A DNA stretch of 64,000 bases from Streptomyces fradiae ATCC 10745 = DSM 40063. GTDB lineage: Bacteria; Actinomycetota; Actinomycetes; Streptomycetales; Streptomycetaceae. A program made the position numbers and the translations under genes. The stretch lies in the NCBI RefSeq assembly GCF_008704425.1, contig NZ_CP023696.1, forward strand, positions 4,814,501-4,878,500, in the 5' to 3' direction. How positions within the stretch are numbered: the stretch's first letter is position 1; each line of letters opens with the position of its first letter. The notes under the pieces were generated by a model, which worked only from the letters and a program-made list of their open reading frames with translations, did no database searches and had not been told where the DNA came from. Positions 20,919 through 32,336 of the stretch are shown here, piece after piece.

Positions 20919-22886
20919 TCAGCCGACCAGGCTCTCCCGCCACGCCCGGTGCAGCCCGGCGAACCGGCCGTCCCCGGCGATGAGCCGCTCGGGCGGGCCG
21001 TCCTCCACGATCCGCCCGTCCTCCATCACCAGCACCCGGTCCGCGATCTCCACCGTGGACAGCCGGTGCGCGATCACCACCGCCGTACGGCCGTGCAGCA
21101 CCGTGTCCATCGCGTGCTGCACCGCCCGTTCGCCGGGGATGTCCAGCGAGCTGGTCGCCTCGTCGAGGATCAGCACCCCCGGATCGGCCAGCAGCGCGCG
21201 GGCGAACGCCACCAGCTGCCGCTGCCCCGCCGAGATGCGCCCGCCGCGCTTGCGCACGTCCGTGTCGTACCCGTCGGGGAGCGCCGCGATGAAGTCGTGC
21301 GCGCCGATCGCCTTCGCGGCGCGCTCGACCTCCTCCCGCGTCGCGTCCGGCCGGCCGATCGCGATGTTCTCCGCCACCGTCCCCGAGAACAGGAACGCCT
21401 CCTGCGTCACCATCACCACGCCGCGCCGCAGCTCGGGCGAGGGCAGCTCCCGCAGGTCGACGCCGTCGAGCAGGACCCGCCCCTCCGACGGGTCGTAGAA
21501 GCGGGCCAGCAGCTTCGCCAGCGTCGACTTGCCCGCGCCCGTCGAGCCCACCACGGCCACCGTCTGCCCCGCCGGAAGCGTCAGGTCGAAGCGCGGCAGC
21601 ACCTCGCCTCCCGTCCGGTACGCGAAGCTGACGCCCTCGAAGACGACCTCCCTGCCGGGTGCCCCCGAGGGTCGGGGCGGCAGCTCCCGCGCCGCCTCCG
21701 GCTCCGGCTCGGGCACGGTCGGGCGCTGGGCCAGCAGGCCGGCGATCTTCTCCAGGGAGGCGGCGGCCGACTCGTACGCGTTGAGGAACATCCCCAGCCG
21801 GTCGATCGGGTCGTACAGCCGCCGCATGTACAGCACGGCCGCCGCGAGCACGCCCAGCGCCAGCGTGCCGTCCGCGACCCGGTAGGCGCCCCACAGCACC
21901 ATGCCGGCGACGGCCGTGTTGGCGACCAGCCGGGAGCCCACCACGTACCGGGCCATCTCCAGGATCGCGTCGCCGTTGCGCCGCTCGTGACGGCGGTTCA
22001 GCGCGCCGAAGACCTCGTCGTTGGACCGCTCCCGGCGGAACGCCCGGACCGGCCGGATGCCGTTCATGGTCTCCGCGAACTTGACGATGACCGCGGCGAT
22101 GGCGGTGGAGCGGGCGCTGAACGCCGCCGACGCCCGGCGCCGGTACATCCGCACCAGCAGGTACAGCGGCACGAACGAGGCGACCGCGACCGCGCCGATG
22201 CCCAGGTCCAGCCAGAGCAGGATCAGCGAGATGCTGACGAACGACAGCACCACGTTGACCAGCTCCTGCAGGCCCTCGCTCAGCAGCTCGCGCAGCGACT
22301 CCACATCGGTCGTCGACCGCGAGATGAGCCGCCCCGACGTGTACCGCTCGTGGAAGTCCACGCTCAGCGCCTGCGCGTGGCGGAAGATCCGGCCCCGCAG
22401 GTCGAGCAGCACGTCCTGGTTGACCCGCGCCGACGCGGCGACGAAGGCGTACTGGAACAGCCCGGCGCCCAGCGCGCACAGCGCGTACCCGGCGGCCACC
22501 GCGACCACCGGCCCGTGGTCGCCCTGCCGCAGCGCGGGCACGGCCCGGTCGATGGCGTACGCCACGAGCAGCGGGCCCGCCTGCACGGCCGCCTGCTGGA
22601 GGAGGAGCATCAGCGCAGCCACCGCCACCCGGCCGCGCCGGGGCGCCAGCAGCGACCGGAGCAGTGCGCCCGTCGCCCCCTTCGGTGCGGGCAGCGCGTC
22701 CCGGTCGAACGGGTCCCGCCCGCCCTGCCCGCCCTGGCCGTCCCGCCCGTCCTCCCCGTCCCGGCCGTCGCGCCCGTCCCGTCCGGCGGGGCCGCCGGCC
22801 CCGCCGCTCCCGTCGGCGGCGCGCGCGGCCTCCCCGCTTCCCGCGGGTTCCTCGTGCTCGCGCAGCGCCTGGTCCTGAGCCGTCAT
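20919..22886 (-). CDS. ABC exporter half-transporter with the catalytically complete ATP site residues
   Basis: ATP-binding/permease half-transporter, 655 residues. A low-complexity N-terminus with GRDGRDGRDGEDGRDGQGG repeats (about residues 37-56) is followed by six membrane helices. The nucleotide-binding domain has Walker A GSTGAGKST (about 447), Q-loop VMVTQEAFLF, signature ISAGQRQL (non-canonical, where LSGGQ is usual) and Walker B VLILDEATSSLD with the catalytic Glu. The start overlaps the stop of the partner (ATGA), so the two are co-translated. The complementary defects in the two subunits identify a heterodimer with one consensus and one degenerate ATP site. Substrate unknown. Confidence 0.9.
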   Translation of the reverse strand: MTAQDQALREHEEPAGSGEAARAADGSGGAGGPAGRDGRDGRDGEDGRDGQGGQGGRDPFDRDALPAPKGATGALLRSLLAPRRGRVAVAALMLLLQQAAVQAGPLLVAYAIDRAVPALRQGDHGPVVAVAAGYALCALGAGLFQYAFVAASARVNQDVLLDLRGRIFRHAQALSVDFHERYTSGRLISRSTTDVESLRELLSEGLQELVNVVLSFVSISLILLWLDLGIGAVAVASFVPLYLLVRMYRRRASAAFSARSTAIAAVIVKFAETMNGIRPVRAFRRERSNDEVFGALNRRHERRNGDAILEMARYVVGSRLVANTAVAGMVLWGAYRVADGTLALGVLAAAVLYMRRLYDPIDRLGMFLNAYESAAASLEKIAGLLAQRPTVPEPEPEAARELPPRPSGAPGREVVFEGVSFAYRTGGEVLPRFDLTLPAGQTVAVVGSTGAGKSTLAKLLARFYDPSEGRVLLDGVDLRELPSPELRRGVVMVTQEAFLFSGTVAENIAIGRPDATREEVERAAKAIGAHDFIAALPDGYDTDVRKRGGRISAGQRQLVAFARALLADPGVLILDEATSSLDIPGERAVQHAMDTVLHGRTAVVIAHRLSTVEIADRVLVMEDGRIVEDGPPERLIAGDGRFAGLHRAWRESLVG

Positions 22887-24718
22887 CGCCCGCCCTCCTC
22901 AGCGCCCGCCGCGCCCGTGCCCGCGGGCGCACCCGACATCAGCCACGCGTACTCGGCACTGGTCCGCAGCAGCTCCTGGTGCGTGCCGACCGCCGCGATC
23001 CGGCCCTCCGACAGCAGCGCCACCCGGTCCGCCAGCAGCACCGTGGACGGGCGGTGCGCCACCACCAGCGCCGTCGTGTCCCGCAGCACCTCCCGCAGCG
23101 CGGCCTCCACCAGCGCCTCGGTGTGCACGTCCAGCGCGGAGAGCGGGTCGTCCAGGACCAGGAACCGGGGGCCGCCCGCGACCGCGCGCGCCAGCGCCAG
23201 CCGCTGCCGCTGCCCGCCGGACAGGCTCAGCCCCTGCTCGCCCACCTCGGTCGCGGTCCCGTGCGGCAGGTCCGCGACGAACCGGGCCTGCGCCACCTCC
23301 AGCGCGCGCCGCAGCTCCGTGTCACCCGCCTCGGGTCCCGCGCCCATGAGCACGTTCTCCCGGACGCTCGCCGAGAACAGCGTCGGCTCCTCGAAGGCGA
23401 CCGCCACCAGCGACCGCAGCCGCTCGCGGGGCATCGCCGCGATGTCCTCGCCGTCCAGCAGGATGCGCCCGGCGGTCGGCTCGTACAGCCGGGGCACCAG
23501 CGCCGTGAGCGTCGTCTTGCCCGACCCCGTCGCGCCCACCAGCGCCAGCGTCTCGCCCGGCCGGACGCGCAGGTCCACCCCGCGCAGGACGGGCGGGGAG
23601 CCCTCGGGCGCGTCCGGGTAGCGGAACACCACCCCCTCGAACACCAACCCGCCCGCGTCCCGGGGCCCCGCGGGCGCGGGCGCCGTCGCGGCCGGGGCGC
23701 GGCCGGCGGACTCCTCCGCCTGGTCCATCACCTCGAAGTACCGCTCCGTCGCCGTCGCCGCCTCCTGGCTCATCGCCAGCAGGAAGCCGATCGACTCCAC
23801 CGGCCACCGCAGCGCCAGCGCCGTCGACAGGAACGCCACCAGCGTCCCCGCCGACAGGTCCCCGTCGGCCACCTGCACCGTGCCCAGCACCAGCGCCGCG
23901 CCGATCGCCAGCTCCGGGACGGTCGTGATGAACGCCCAGATCCCCGCGAGCAGCCGCGCCTTGTGCAGCTCGGTGCCGCGCAGCCGCCCGGCCAGCACCC
24001 GGAAGGCCCGCGCCTGGCTGCGATGGCGCCCGAAGCCCTTCACCACCCGGATGCCGAGCACGCTCTCCTCGACCAGCGTCGTCAGGTCGCCCACCTGGTC
24101 CTGGGCCCGCCGCGCGGCCTTGGAGTACCGCGTCTCGAACAGCGAGCAGCCCACCACGAGCGGCACCACCGGCAGCAGCAGCACCAGCCCCAGCGTCCAC
24201 TCCTGGGCCAGCAGCACCACGAACCCGGCGAGCACCGTCACACCGTTGACGAACAGGAACGTCAGCGGGAACACCAGGAACATCCGCAGCAGCGACAGGT
24301 CCGTCGTGCCGCGCGACAGCAGCTGCCCCGAAGCCCACCGGTCGTGGAAGGCCACCGGCAGCCGCTGCAGCCGCCGGAACAGGTCCGCGCGCAGGGCGGC
24401 CTCCACCGCCGTGGAGGGGCGCGCCACCAGCCAGCGCCGCAGCCCGAAGAGCAGGGCCTCGACCACGCCGAGCCCCAGCACGGCGAACGCGCCGAGCCAC
24501 ACGCCGTCCGGGTCGCGGTCGGCGACCGGCCCGTCCACCATCCACTTCAGGACCAGCGGGATGACCAGGCTCAGGCAGGACGCCACCACCGCGACCAGCG
24601 CGGCGGTGAGGAACCGCCCCTTCACCGGACGCAGGTACGGCCACAGCCGCAGCAGCGAGCGCACGGCGGAGCGCTTGGGGACGGGTGGGCGCGAGGGGGC
24701 GAAGGCGGAGGCAGACAT
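22883..24718 (-). CDS. ABC exporter half-transporter with degenerate Walker B
   Basis: Partner of the preceding exporter subunit; 611 residues. Six membrane helices, then Walker A GATGSGKTTL (about 391), canonical signature LSLSGGQRQRLALARAV and Walker B FLVLDDPLSALD (about 517), where Asp replaces the catalytic Glu. The Q-loop reads VAFEEPTLF with Glu instead of Gln. In known heterodimeric exporters this combination marks the degenerate site, formed with the non-canonical signature of the other subunit. First gene of a two-gene operon, with TAGTCT (-10) 8 bases before the ATG, so it is probably near-leaderless. Confidence 0.9.
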   Translation of the reverse strand: MSASAFAPSRPPVPKRSAVRSLLRLWPYLRPVKGRFLTAALVAVVASCLSLVIPLVLKWMVDGPVADRDPDGVWLGAFAVLGLGVVEALLFGLRRWLVARPSTAVEAALRADLFRRLQRLPVAFHDRWASGQLLSRGTTDLSLLRMFLVFPLTFLFVNGVTVLAGFVVLLAQEWTLGLVLLLPVVPLVVGCSLFETRYSKAARRAQDQVGDLTTLVEESVLGIRVVKGFGRHRSQARAFRVLAGRLRGTELHKARLLAGIWAFITTVPELAIGAALVLGTVQVADGDLSAGTLVAFLSTALALRWPVESIGFLLAMSQEAATATERYFEVMDQAEESAGRAPAATAPAPAGPRDAGGLVFEGVVFRYPDAPEGSPPVLRGVDLRVRPGETLALVGATGSGKTTLTALVPRLYEPTAGRILLDGEDIAAMPRERLRSLVAVAFEEPTLFSASVRENVLMGAGPEAGDTELRRALEVAQARFVADLPHGTATEVGEQGLSLSGGQRQRLALARAVAGGPRFLVLDDPLSALDVHTEALVEAALREVLRDTTALVVAHRPSTVLLADRVALLSEGRIAAVGTHQELLRTSAEYAWLMSGAPAGTGAAGAEEGGR

Positions 24719-24726
24719 CAGGACCG

Positions 24727-24732
24727 AGACTA
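24727..24732 (-). promoter_or_regulatory. -10 box of the ABC exporter operon
   Basis: Minus-strand TAGTCT lies 8 bases upstream of the ATG at 24718, the spacing expected for a leaderless or very short 5' end. Confidence 0.45.
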
Positions 24733-24781
24733 GGGTTCGTTACTGACATCGCTCACGCGGTTTTCCGCCGAACGCCCCGCT

Positions 24782-24880
24782 GTTCACCCCCGTTCACCCC
24801 AGGCCGCCCCGTTCACCCCGGGCCACCCCCGTTCACCCCCCGACCACCCCCGTTCACCCCCGGCCGCCCCGTGCCTCCCC
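24782..24880. repeat. About 20-bp tandem repeat with GTTCACCCC core
   Basis: GTTCACCCC recurs at 24782, 24792, 24811, 24831 and 24852, interleaved with GGCC(G/A)CCCC, a degenerate repeat of 19-21 bp. It fills the spacer between the exporter start and the glgX stop. Confidence 0.8.
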
Positions 24881-24903
24881 GACCGCCATCGGCACGCGCC
24901 CCC

Positions 24904-27300
<2,397 letters not shown>

Positions 27301-27505
27301 CTGCCGGCCTCCCGCGGCTCGTCCGGCGACCGGCCGGGGCTCCCGACACCCCCGTTCCGGTCCTCCCCGTGCTCTGTCGGTGTTCTGCCCGGACGGCACC
27401 GCTCCCAACATGGCCCGCCCCGAACACGACCCGTACAGCGGTCCGCGCGGCCTCCCCCGACCGGCCGGTGGGAGGAGACGGGGAAACGTGGGAGATGTGG
27501 GAAGC

Positions 27506-28942
27506 ATGAGGAGCTTGAGCAGCCTGAGGAGCTGGAAGAACCCGAGGAGCCCGAGGAGCCCGGTGGCCGCGAGCGCCGGGGGAGGGGCGGCCCGCACGGG
27601 GGACGCGGAGGGCACGGGACGCCGGACCGGACCCGGAACCGCCCCGCCGGCGGACCGGTCGCCGGCGGACCGGGCGGTGGCGCCCCGGACCGCGGCGATC
27701 CGGGCGACGGCCGTCCGGTCGGCGGCGGCGCGGACGGCGATCCGGTCGGCGGTGGTCTGGGCGGTGGCGGTGGCCGCGCTCGCCGGGTGCGGGGCGGGCG
27801 GGGTGCTGGAGGGCCTCGGCGGGAAGGCCGGGTGGGGCCGGGACGAGGCGATCAGCGTCGCCCCGCACGACGGGGCGCGGGACGTCCCGCCGGACGGGCG
27901 GCTGGAGGTGCGGGTGCCGGAGGGGCGGCTGGAGTCCGTACGGGTGCGCGGGGCGCGCGACGCGGAGGCGGCCGAGGTGCCCGGCACGGTGGCGCCGGAC
28001 GGGCGGAGCTGGCGGCCCCGCCCGGGGACGCGGCTGGCGCTCGCCGCCCGGTACGCCGTGGACGCGGTCGCCGTGGACGGGAACGGCCGGCGCACGGTCC
28101 GGCGCACCGAGTTCGCCACGCGCGTCCCCGACCGGCGCTTCGTCGCGTACTTCGCGCCCGAGGACCGCGCCACGGTCGGCACCGGGATGATCGTGACCTT
28201 CCGGTTCAACCGGCCCGTCCGCGACCGGGCCGCCGTGGAGCGGGCCATCCGGGTGACCGCCGACCCGCCGGTCGAGGTCGCCGGCCACTGGTTCGGCGCC
28301 GAACGGCTCGACGTGCGCCCCGCGCGGTACTGGCGCCCCGGCACGCGGGTCACCGTGGAGCTGCGGCTGAGGGACGTGGAGGCGGCGCCGGGCGTGTACG
28401 GCGTGCAGCGGCTGACCACCCGGTTCACCGTGGGCCGCTCGCAGGTCTCCCGCGTCGACGCGGCGGCCCACACCATGGAGGTGCGCCGTGACGGCCGCCT
28501 CCTGGCCACGGTGCCGATCACCGCGGGGGCGCCGAAGACCACCACGTACAACGGCCGGATGGTGGTGACGGAGCTGCACGAGGTGACCCGGATGAACGGC
28601 GCCACGGTCGGCTTCACGGACGCCGACGGCAAGAGCGAGTACGACATCAAGGACGTGCCGCACGCCATGCGCCTCACCGAGTCCGGCACCTTCCTGCACG
28701 GCAACTACTGGGCGGAGCGCTCGGTGTTCGGCGCCTCGAACGTCAGCCACGGCTGCGTCGGACTGCGGGACGTCAAGGGCGGCAGCGCCGACTCGCCCGC
28801 GGGCTGGTTCTTCGACCGCACCCTCGTGGGCGACGTCGTCGAGGTGGTCAACTCGCGGGACCGGACGGTGGCCGCCGGCAACGGGCTGAGCGGCTGGAAC
28901 ATGAGCTGGGCCCGGTGGAAGGCCGGCTCCGCGCTGCGCTGA
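27506..28942 (+). CDS. L,D-transpeptidase lipoprotein (first of a tandem pair)
   Basis: Cell-envelope enzyme forming 3-3 peptidoglycan cross-links (YkuD fold), anchored as a lipoprotein. The lipobox AVAALAGC is at about residue 95 with the ATG used here. That is too deep for a normal signal peptide, so the real start may be the GTG at 27677 (421 residues, giving a 38-residue signal) or an upstream GTG at 27488. Two Ig-like domains follow (SVAPHDGARDVPPDG and FAPEDRATVGTGM). The catalytic domain has HGNYW and SNVSHGCVGLRD with the active Cys. It closely resembles the next gene, so the pair arose by duplication. Confidence 0.88.
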   Translation: MRSLSSLRSWKNPRSPRSPVAASAGGGAARTGDAEGTGRRTGPGTAPPADRSPADRAVAPRTAAIRATAVRSAAARTAIRSAVVWAVAVAALAGCGAGGVLEGLGGKAGWGRDEAISVAPHDGARDVPPDGRLEVRVPEGRLESVRVRGARDAEAAEVPGTVAPDGRSWRPRPGTRLALAARYAVDAVAVDGNGRRTVRRTEFATRVPDRRFVAYFAPEDRATVGTGMIVTFRFNRPVRDRAAVERAIRVTADPPVEVAGHWFGAERLDVRPARYWRPGTRVTVELRLRDVEAAPGVYGVQRLTTRFTVGRSQVSRVDAAAHTMEVRRDGRLLATVPITAGAPKTTTYNGRMVVTELHEVTRMNGATVGFTDADGKSEYDIKDVPHAMRLTESGTFLHGNYWAERSVFGASNVSHGCVGLRDVKGGSADSPAGWFFDRTLVGDVVEVVNSRDRTVAAGNGLSGWNMSWARWKAGSALR

Positions 28943-28945
28943 GCC

Positions 28946-28977
28946 CGCGGGCCCCGGCCGTCCCGCGGGGGCCCGCG
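28946..28977 (+). terminator. Terminator hairpin after the first L,D-transpeptidase
   Basis: CGCGGGCCCC and GGGGCCCGCG pair around a 12-base loop, starting 3 bases after the stop codon. It separates the two transpeptidase genes transcriptionally. Confidence 0.65.
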
Positions 28978-29163
28978 CCGCGCTCCCGGCACCCGCGCGG
29001 ACGGGAAAGTTGCCATGTGAACGACTTGGGACCGAACGGTGACAATCCGGTGGGTTCGGTGGAACTGGCGGTGTGATTATCTAACGCGGTGCGTGCGGGT
29101 GCAGCACGCGGGGGTGCAGGTCCGACGGCGGTGCGCCGGGACCGTGCGAGGGGAGTGTTCATC

Positions 29164-30426
29164 GTGAAGGGGCAGCCGATATCGGGGGCGTCGGCCGGAG
29201 CCGTCGTACGGGGCGGGCGCGGCCGGCGCCGCCGGGGCGCGGGGATGACCGCGGTCGCCGGAACACTGCTGCTGCTCGTCACCGCGTGCGGCGGCGGGGA
29301 CCCGGCGAGCGGCGACAAGGGCGCGCCGGGCAAGAACGGCGCGGGGCAGGTGGCGAACGCCGCCTCGGAGGCCGTGGTCACCGTGACGCCGAAGGACGGC
29401 GCCGAGTCGGTGCCGACCAGCGGCTCGCTGAAGGTCACCGCGGAGAAGGGCAAGCTGTCGACGGTCACAGTCACCGACTCCAAGGGCCGGCCCGTCGAGG
29501 GCACCCTGGCGGCCGACGGCACGAGCTGGCAGCCGGTCAGGCACCTCGCCGCGGCGACCCGGTACAAGGTGCACGCCGTCGCCGAGGACGCCGAGGGCCG
29601 CGAGTCGGCCAGGGACACCACGTTCACGACGCTCGTGCCGAAGAACACCTTCATCGGCCAGTACACGCCCGAGGACGGCCAGACGGTCGGCGTCGGCATG
29701 CCGGTGTCCATCCGGTTCTCGCGCGGCATCACCGACCCGGAGGCCGTCGAGGCGGGCATCAAGGTGACCGCCGTCCCGGCGGTGCCCGTCGAGGGCCACT
29801 GGTTCGGCAACGACCGGTTGGACTTCCGCCCGGAGAAGTACTGGAAGCCCGGCACCAAGGTGACCGTCGAGCTGAACCTGGACGGCGTCGAGGGCCGCCC
29901 CGGCGTCTACGGCAAGCAGGCCAAGAAGTTCGCCTTCACCATCGGCCGCAGCCAGGTCTCCACCGTCGACGCGAGCGCCAAGACGATGACCGTCGTCCGC
30001 GACGGCAGGACCCTCAAGACCATCCCGATCACCGCGGGCGCCCCGGCCACCACCACGTACAACGGCCAGATGGTCATCAGCGAGAAGTACAAGGTGACCC
30101 GGATGAACGGCGCGACCGTCGGCTTCGGCGGCGAGTACGACATCAAGGACGTGCCGCACGCGATGCGCCTGTCCACCTCGGGCACCTTCATCCACGGCAA
30201 CTACTGGGCGTCGGCCGGCACCTTCGGCTCGGCCAACGTCAGCCACGGCTGCGTCGGCCTGCGGGACGTGCGCGGCGCGTGGGACGGCTCCACCCCGGCC
30301 GCGTGGTTCTACGACAACTCGATCATCGGTGACGTGGTCGTGGTGAAGAACTCCAAGGACAAGCAGATCCAGCCGGACAACGGCCTCAACGGCTGGAACA
30401 TGCCGTGGTCGGAGTGGACCAAGTAG
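29164..30426 (+). CDS. L,D-transpeptidase lipoprotein (second of a tandem pair)
   Basis: Peptidoglycan L,D-transpeptidase, 420 residues from a GTG with GAGGGGAG 8 bases upstream. A basic N-terminus (RGGRGRRRRGAG) and hydrophobic core lead to the lipobox LLVTAC at about residue 42. Two Ig-like domains (TPKDGAESVPTSG; YTPEDGQTVGVGM) precede the YkuD domain with FIHGNYW and NVSHGCVGLRD (active Cys about 362). It ends NGWNMPWSEWTK, a tail motif shared with the paralogue. GGAAC at 29061 and TCTAAC at 29080 resemble an ECF (sigma-E-like) promoter, which would fit an envelope-stress gene, but the match is by eye only. Confidence 0.93.
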   Translation: MKGQPISGASAGAVVRGGRGRRRRGAGMTAVAGTLLLLVTACGGGDPASGDKGAPGKNGAGQVANAASEAVVTVTPKDGAESVPTSGSLKVTAEKGKLSTVTVTDSKGRPVEGTLAADGTSWQPVRHLAAATRYKVHAVAEDAEGRESARDTTFTTLVPKNTFIGQYTPEDGQTVGVGMPVSIRFSRGITDPEAVEAGIKVTAVPAVPVEGHWFGNDRLDFRPEKYWKPGTKVTVELNLDGVEGRPGVYGKQAKKFAFTIGRSQVSTVDASAKTMTVVRDGRTLKTIPITAGAPATTTYNGQMVISEKYKVTRMNGATVGFGGEYDIKDVPHAMRLSTSGTFIHGNYWASAGTFGSANVSHGCVGLRDVRGAWDGSTPAAWFYDNSIIGDVVVVKNSKDKQIQPDNGLNGWNMPWSEWTK

Positions 30427-30514
30427 CCGAACGGTGAGAAACGCCCCACGGGGGCCGGTGCTGTGACCCACCGCACCGGTCCCCTCGGCGTTAACGGCGG
30501 CTAACCTGCCCCGT

Positions 30515-31282
30515 ATGACAGTGACTCTCGAAGTTTCCGCGGGCGTCGGCACCATCCGCCTGGACCGCCCGCCGATGAACGCGCTGGACATCGCCACCCA
30601 GGACCGGCTCAAGGAGCTGGCCGAGGAGGCCGCGCGCCGCGATGACGTCCGCGCCGTCGTCGTGTACGGCGGCGAGAAGGTGTTCGCCGCCGGCGCGGAC
30701 ATCAAGGAGATGCAGGTCATGGACCACGCGGCCATGGTCGTGCGCGGCAAGGCCCTCCAGGACTCCTTCACCGCCGTCGCCCGCATCCCCAAGCCCGTCG
30801 TCGCCGCGATCACCGGCTACGCGCTGGGCGGCGGCTGCGAGCTGGCGCTCTGCGCCGACTTCCGGATCGCCGCCGACAACGCCAAGCTGGGCCAGCCCGA
30901 GATCCTGCTCGGCCTCATCCCGGGCGCCGGCGGCACGCAGCGGCTCGCCCGCCTCGTCGGCCCGTCCAAGGCCAAGGACCTCATCTTCACCGGCCGCCAT
31001 GTGAAGGCCGACGAGGCGCTGGCCATCGGCCTCGTCGACCGGGTGGTCCCGGCCGCCGAGGTGTACGAGCAGGCGCACGCCTGGGCCGCGAAGCTCGCAC
31101 AGGGCCCGGCGCTCGCCCTGCGCGCCGCGAAGGAGTCGGTCGACGCCGGCCTGGAGACGGACATCGAGACGGGCCTGGCCGTCGAACGCAACTGGTTCGC
31201 GGGCCTGTTCGCGACCGAGGACCGCGAGCGCGGCATGCGCAGCTTCGTGGAGGAGGGGCCGGGCAAGGCCAAGTTCCTCTGA
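30515..31282 (+). CDS. Enoyl-CoA hydratase/isomerase (crotonase family)
   Basis: Hydrates trans-2-enoyl-CoA in fatty-acid beta-oxidation or a related pathway. Both catalytic glutamates of the classic hydratase are present: Glu109 in GYALGGGCELALCADFRIA and Glu129 in LGQPEILLGLIPGAGGTQR. The oxyanion-hole segment is AAGADIKEM. The 255-residue length is normal. TAACCT at 30502-30507 stands 7 bases before the ATG and there is no ribosome site, which suggests a leaderless mRNA (inference). No pathway partners are adjacent, so the exact substrate is open. Confidence 0.93.
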   Translation: MTVTLEVSAGVGTIRLDRPPMNALDIATQDRLKELAEEAARRDDVRAVVVYGGEKVFAAGADIKEMQVMDHAAMVVRGKALQDSFTAVARIPKPVVAAITGYALGGGCELALCADFRIAADNAKLGQPEILLGLIPGAGGTQRLARLVGPSKAKDLIFTGRHVKADEALAIGLVDRVVPAAEVYEQAHAWAAKLAQGPALALRAAKESVDAGLETDIETGLAVERNWFAGLFATEDRERGMRSFVEEGPGKAKFL

Positions 31283-31595
31283 TCCCACTCCTGTTGCGGT
31301 GTCCGCGGTGGACGGGGCGGAACCTCGGGCGGCCGCGGCGGGGCCGGCGGGCGTCACCCCCGGTTCCCCCGTCCGAGTGGTTTGAGGCCCCCTGGTGGAA
31401 CCGCCGAGGGGCTTGGAGTCGGCCATCTCCGGCACCCTCGCGGCCTGCGGTGTATCCGCAGGTCAGCGGGGGTGTCCGGGGTGCGAGATGCCTCCGTCAT
31501 ATGCCCGGAGCGGCCTTCGGCGGGCCCCCGCCGGCTCCGACGCCGCCCACCCGATTCCCGCGGAACCGCCCCGCCGTCACCGCCCGGCGGTCATC
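31283..31595. other. Spacer with inverted repeat CCTGCGG-N5-CCGCAGG
   Basis: No gene is seen in this 313-base stretch. A perfect 7-5-7 inverted repeat lies at 31444-31462, about 135 bases before the next start, and could be a regulator site for the RsbW-like gene. Confidence 0.4.
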
Positions 31596-32111
31596 ATGGT
31601 GGGCATGGCGGGGCTGGATGGTGTGGAGCGACCGTGGGAGTACGGCGGTGCCACCGCGGAGAGATGGACGCCCACCGCGGATGACGAACAGGCCCTCAAG
31701 GTCCTGGAGATGTACGGCGATCCGGCCGTGGAGGAGGTGCGGCTGCCGTCGCGCCCCGAGTCCGCCGCCATCGCCCGCCGGCTCGCCCAGTGCGTCGTCA
31801 TGCGGACCTGGGGGCTCGGCCCGCAGATCGCCGAGGACGTGGTCCTGCTCGTCTCCGAGCTCGTCGGGAACGCCGTGCGGCACACCGGCGCCCGCGCCTT
31901 CGGGTTACGGATGACCCGCCGCCGGGGTGGCCGGATCCGAGTGGAGGTCCGCGACCCGTCGCGCGGGCTGCCGTGCCTGCTGCCGGTGCGGAGCATGGAC
32001 GTCAGCGGGCGCGGGCTGTTCCTCGTCGACCGGCTCTCCGACCGCTGGGGCGTCGACCTGCTGCCGCGCGGCAAGAACACCTGGTTCGAGATGCGCGTCT
32101 CCGACCGCTGA
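31596..32111 (+). CDS. RsbW-like ATP-binding protein (anti-sigma / serine kinase fold)
   Basis: Small GHKL ATPase-fold protein of the kind that acts as an anti-sigma factor kinase in Streptomyces. The ATG at 31596 gives 171 residues; ATG 31605 is also possible. The N-box is VLLVSELVGNAVRHTGA, the G1 box is VEVRDPSRGLPCL and the G2 box is SGRGLFLVDRLSDRWG. The first 45 residues are variable. No sigma factor or anti-anti-sigma gene is adjacent, so the partner is unknown. A strong hairpin follows. Confidence 0.85.
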   Translation: MVGMAGLDGVERPWEYGGATAERWTPTADDEQALKVLEMYGDPAVEEVRLPSRPESAAIARRLAQCVVMRTWGLGPQIAEDVVLLVSELVGNAVRHTGARAFGLRMTRRRGGRIRVEVRDPSRGLPCLLPVRSMDVSGRGLFLVDRLSDRWGVDLLPRGKNTWFEMRVSDR

Positions 32112-32187
32112 CCCCCGCGCCCTGCCCCGCCCGGTCCCGCGCCCCGCCGGGCCCCGCGCCCCGCGCGCGGACCCGAGCCGGGAAACG

Positions 32188-32232
32188 CGGAAGCCCCCTG
32201 CGCGCCGTCGTGGGGCGCCGCGGGGGCTTCCG
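32188..32232 (+). terminator. Terminator hairpin after the RsbW-like gene
   Basis: CGGAAGCCCCC and GGGGGCTTCCG form a perfect 11-bp stem around 23 bases, 77 bases past the stop. Confidence 0.75.
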
Positions 32233-32336
32233 GGAAGCGCCGCGGACGAAAAGGGGTGTTGCCCGACGGCGCCGTCGACGACCTGGCCCGGGTCGAGGGG
32301 GTCGTATGCCCCCGACTATGGCAGACAGGAGGCCAC

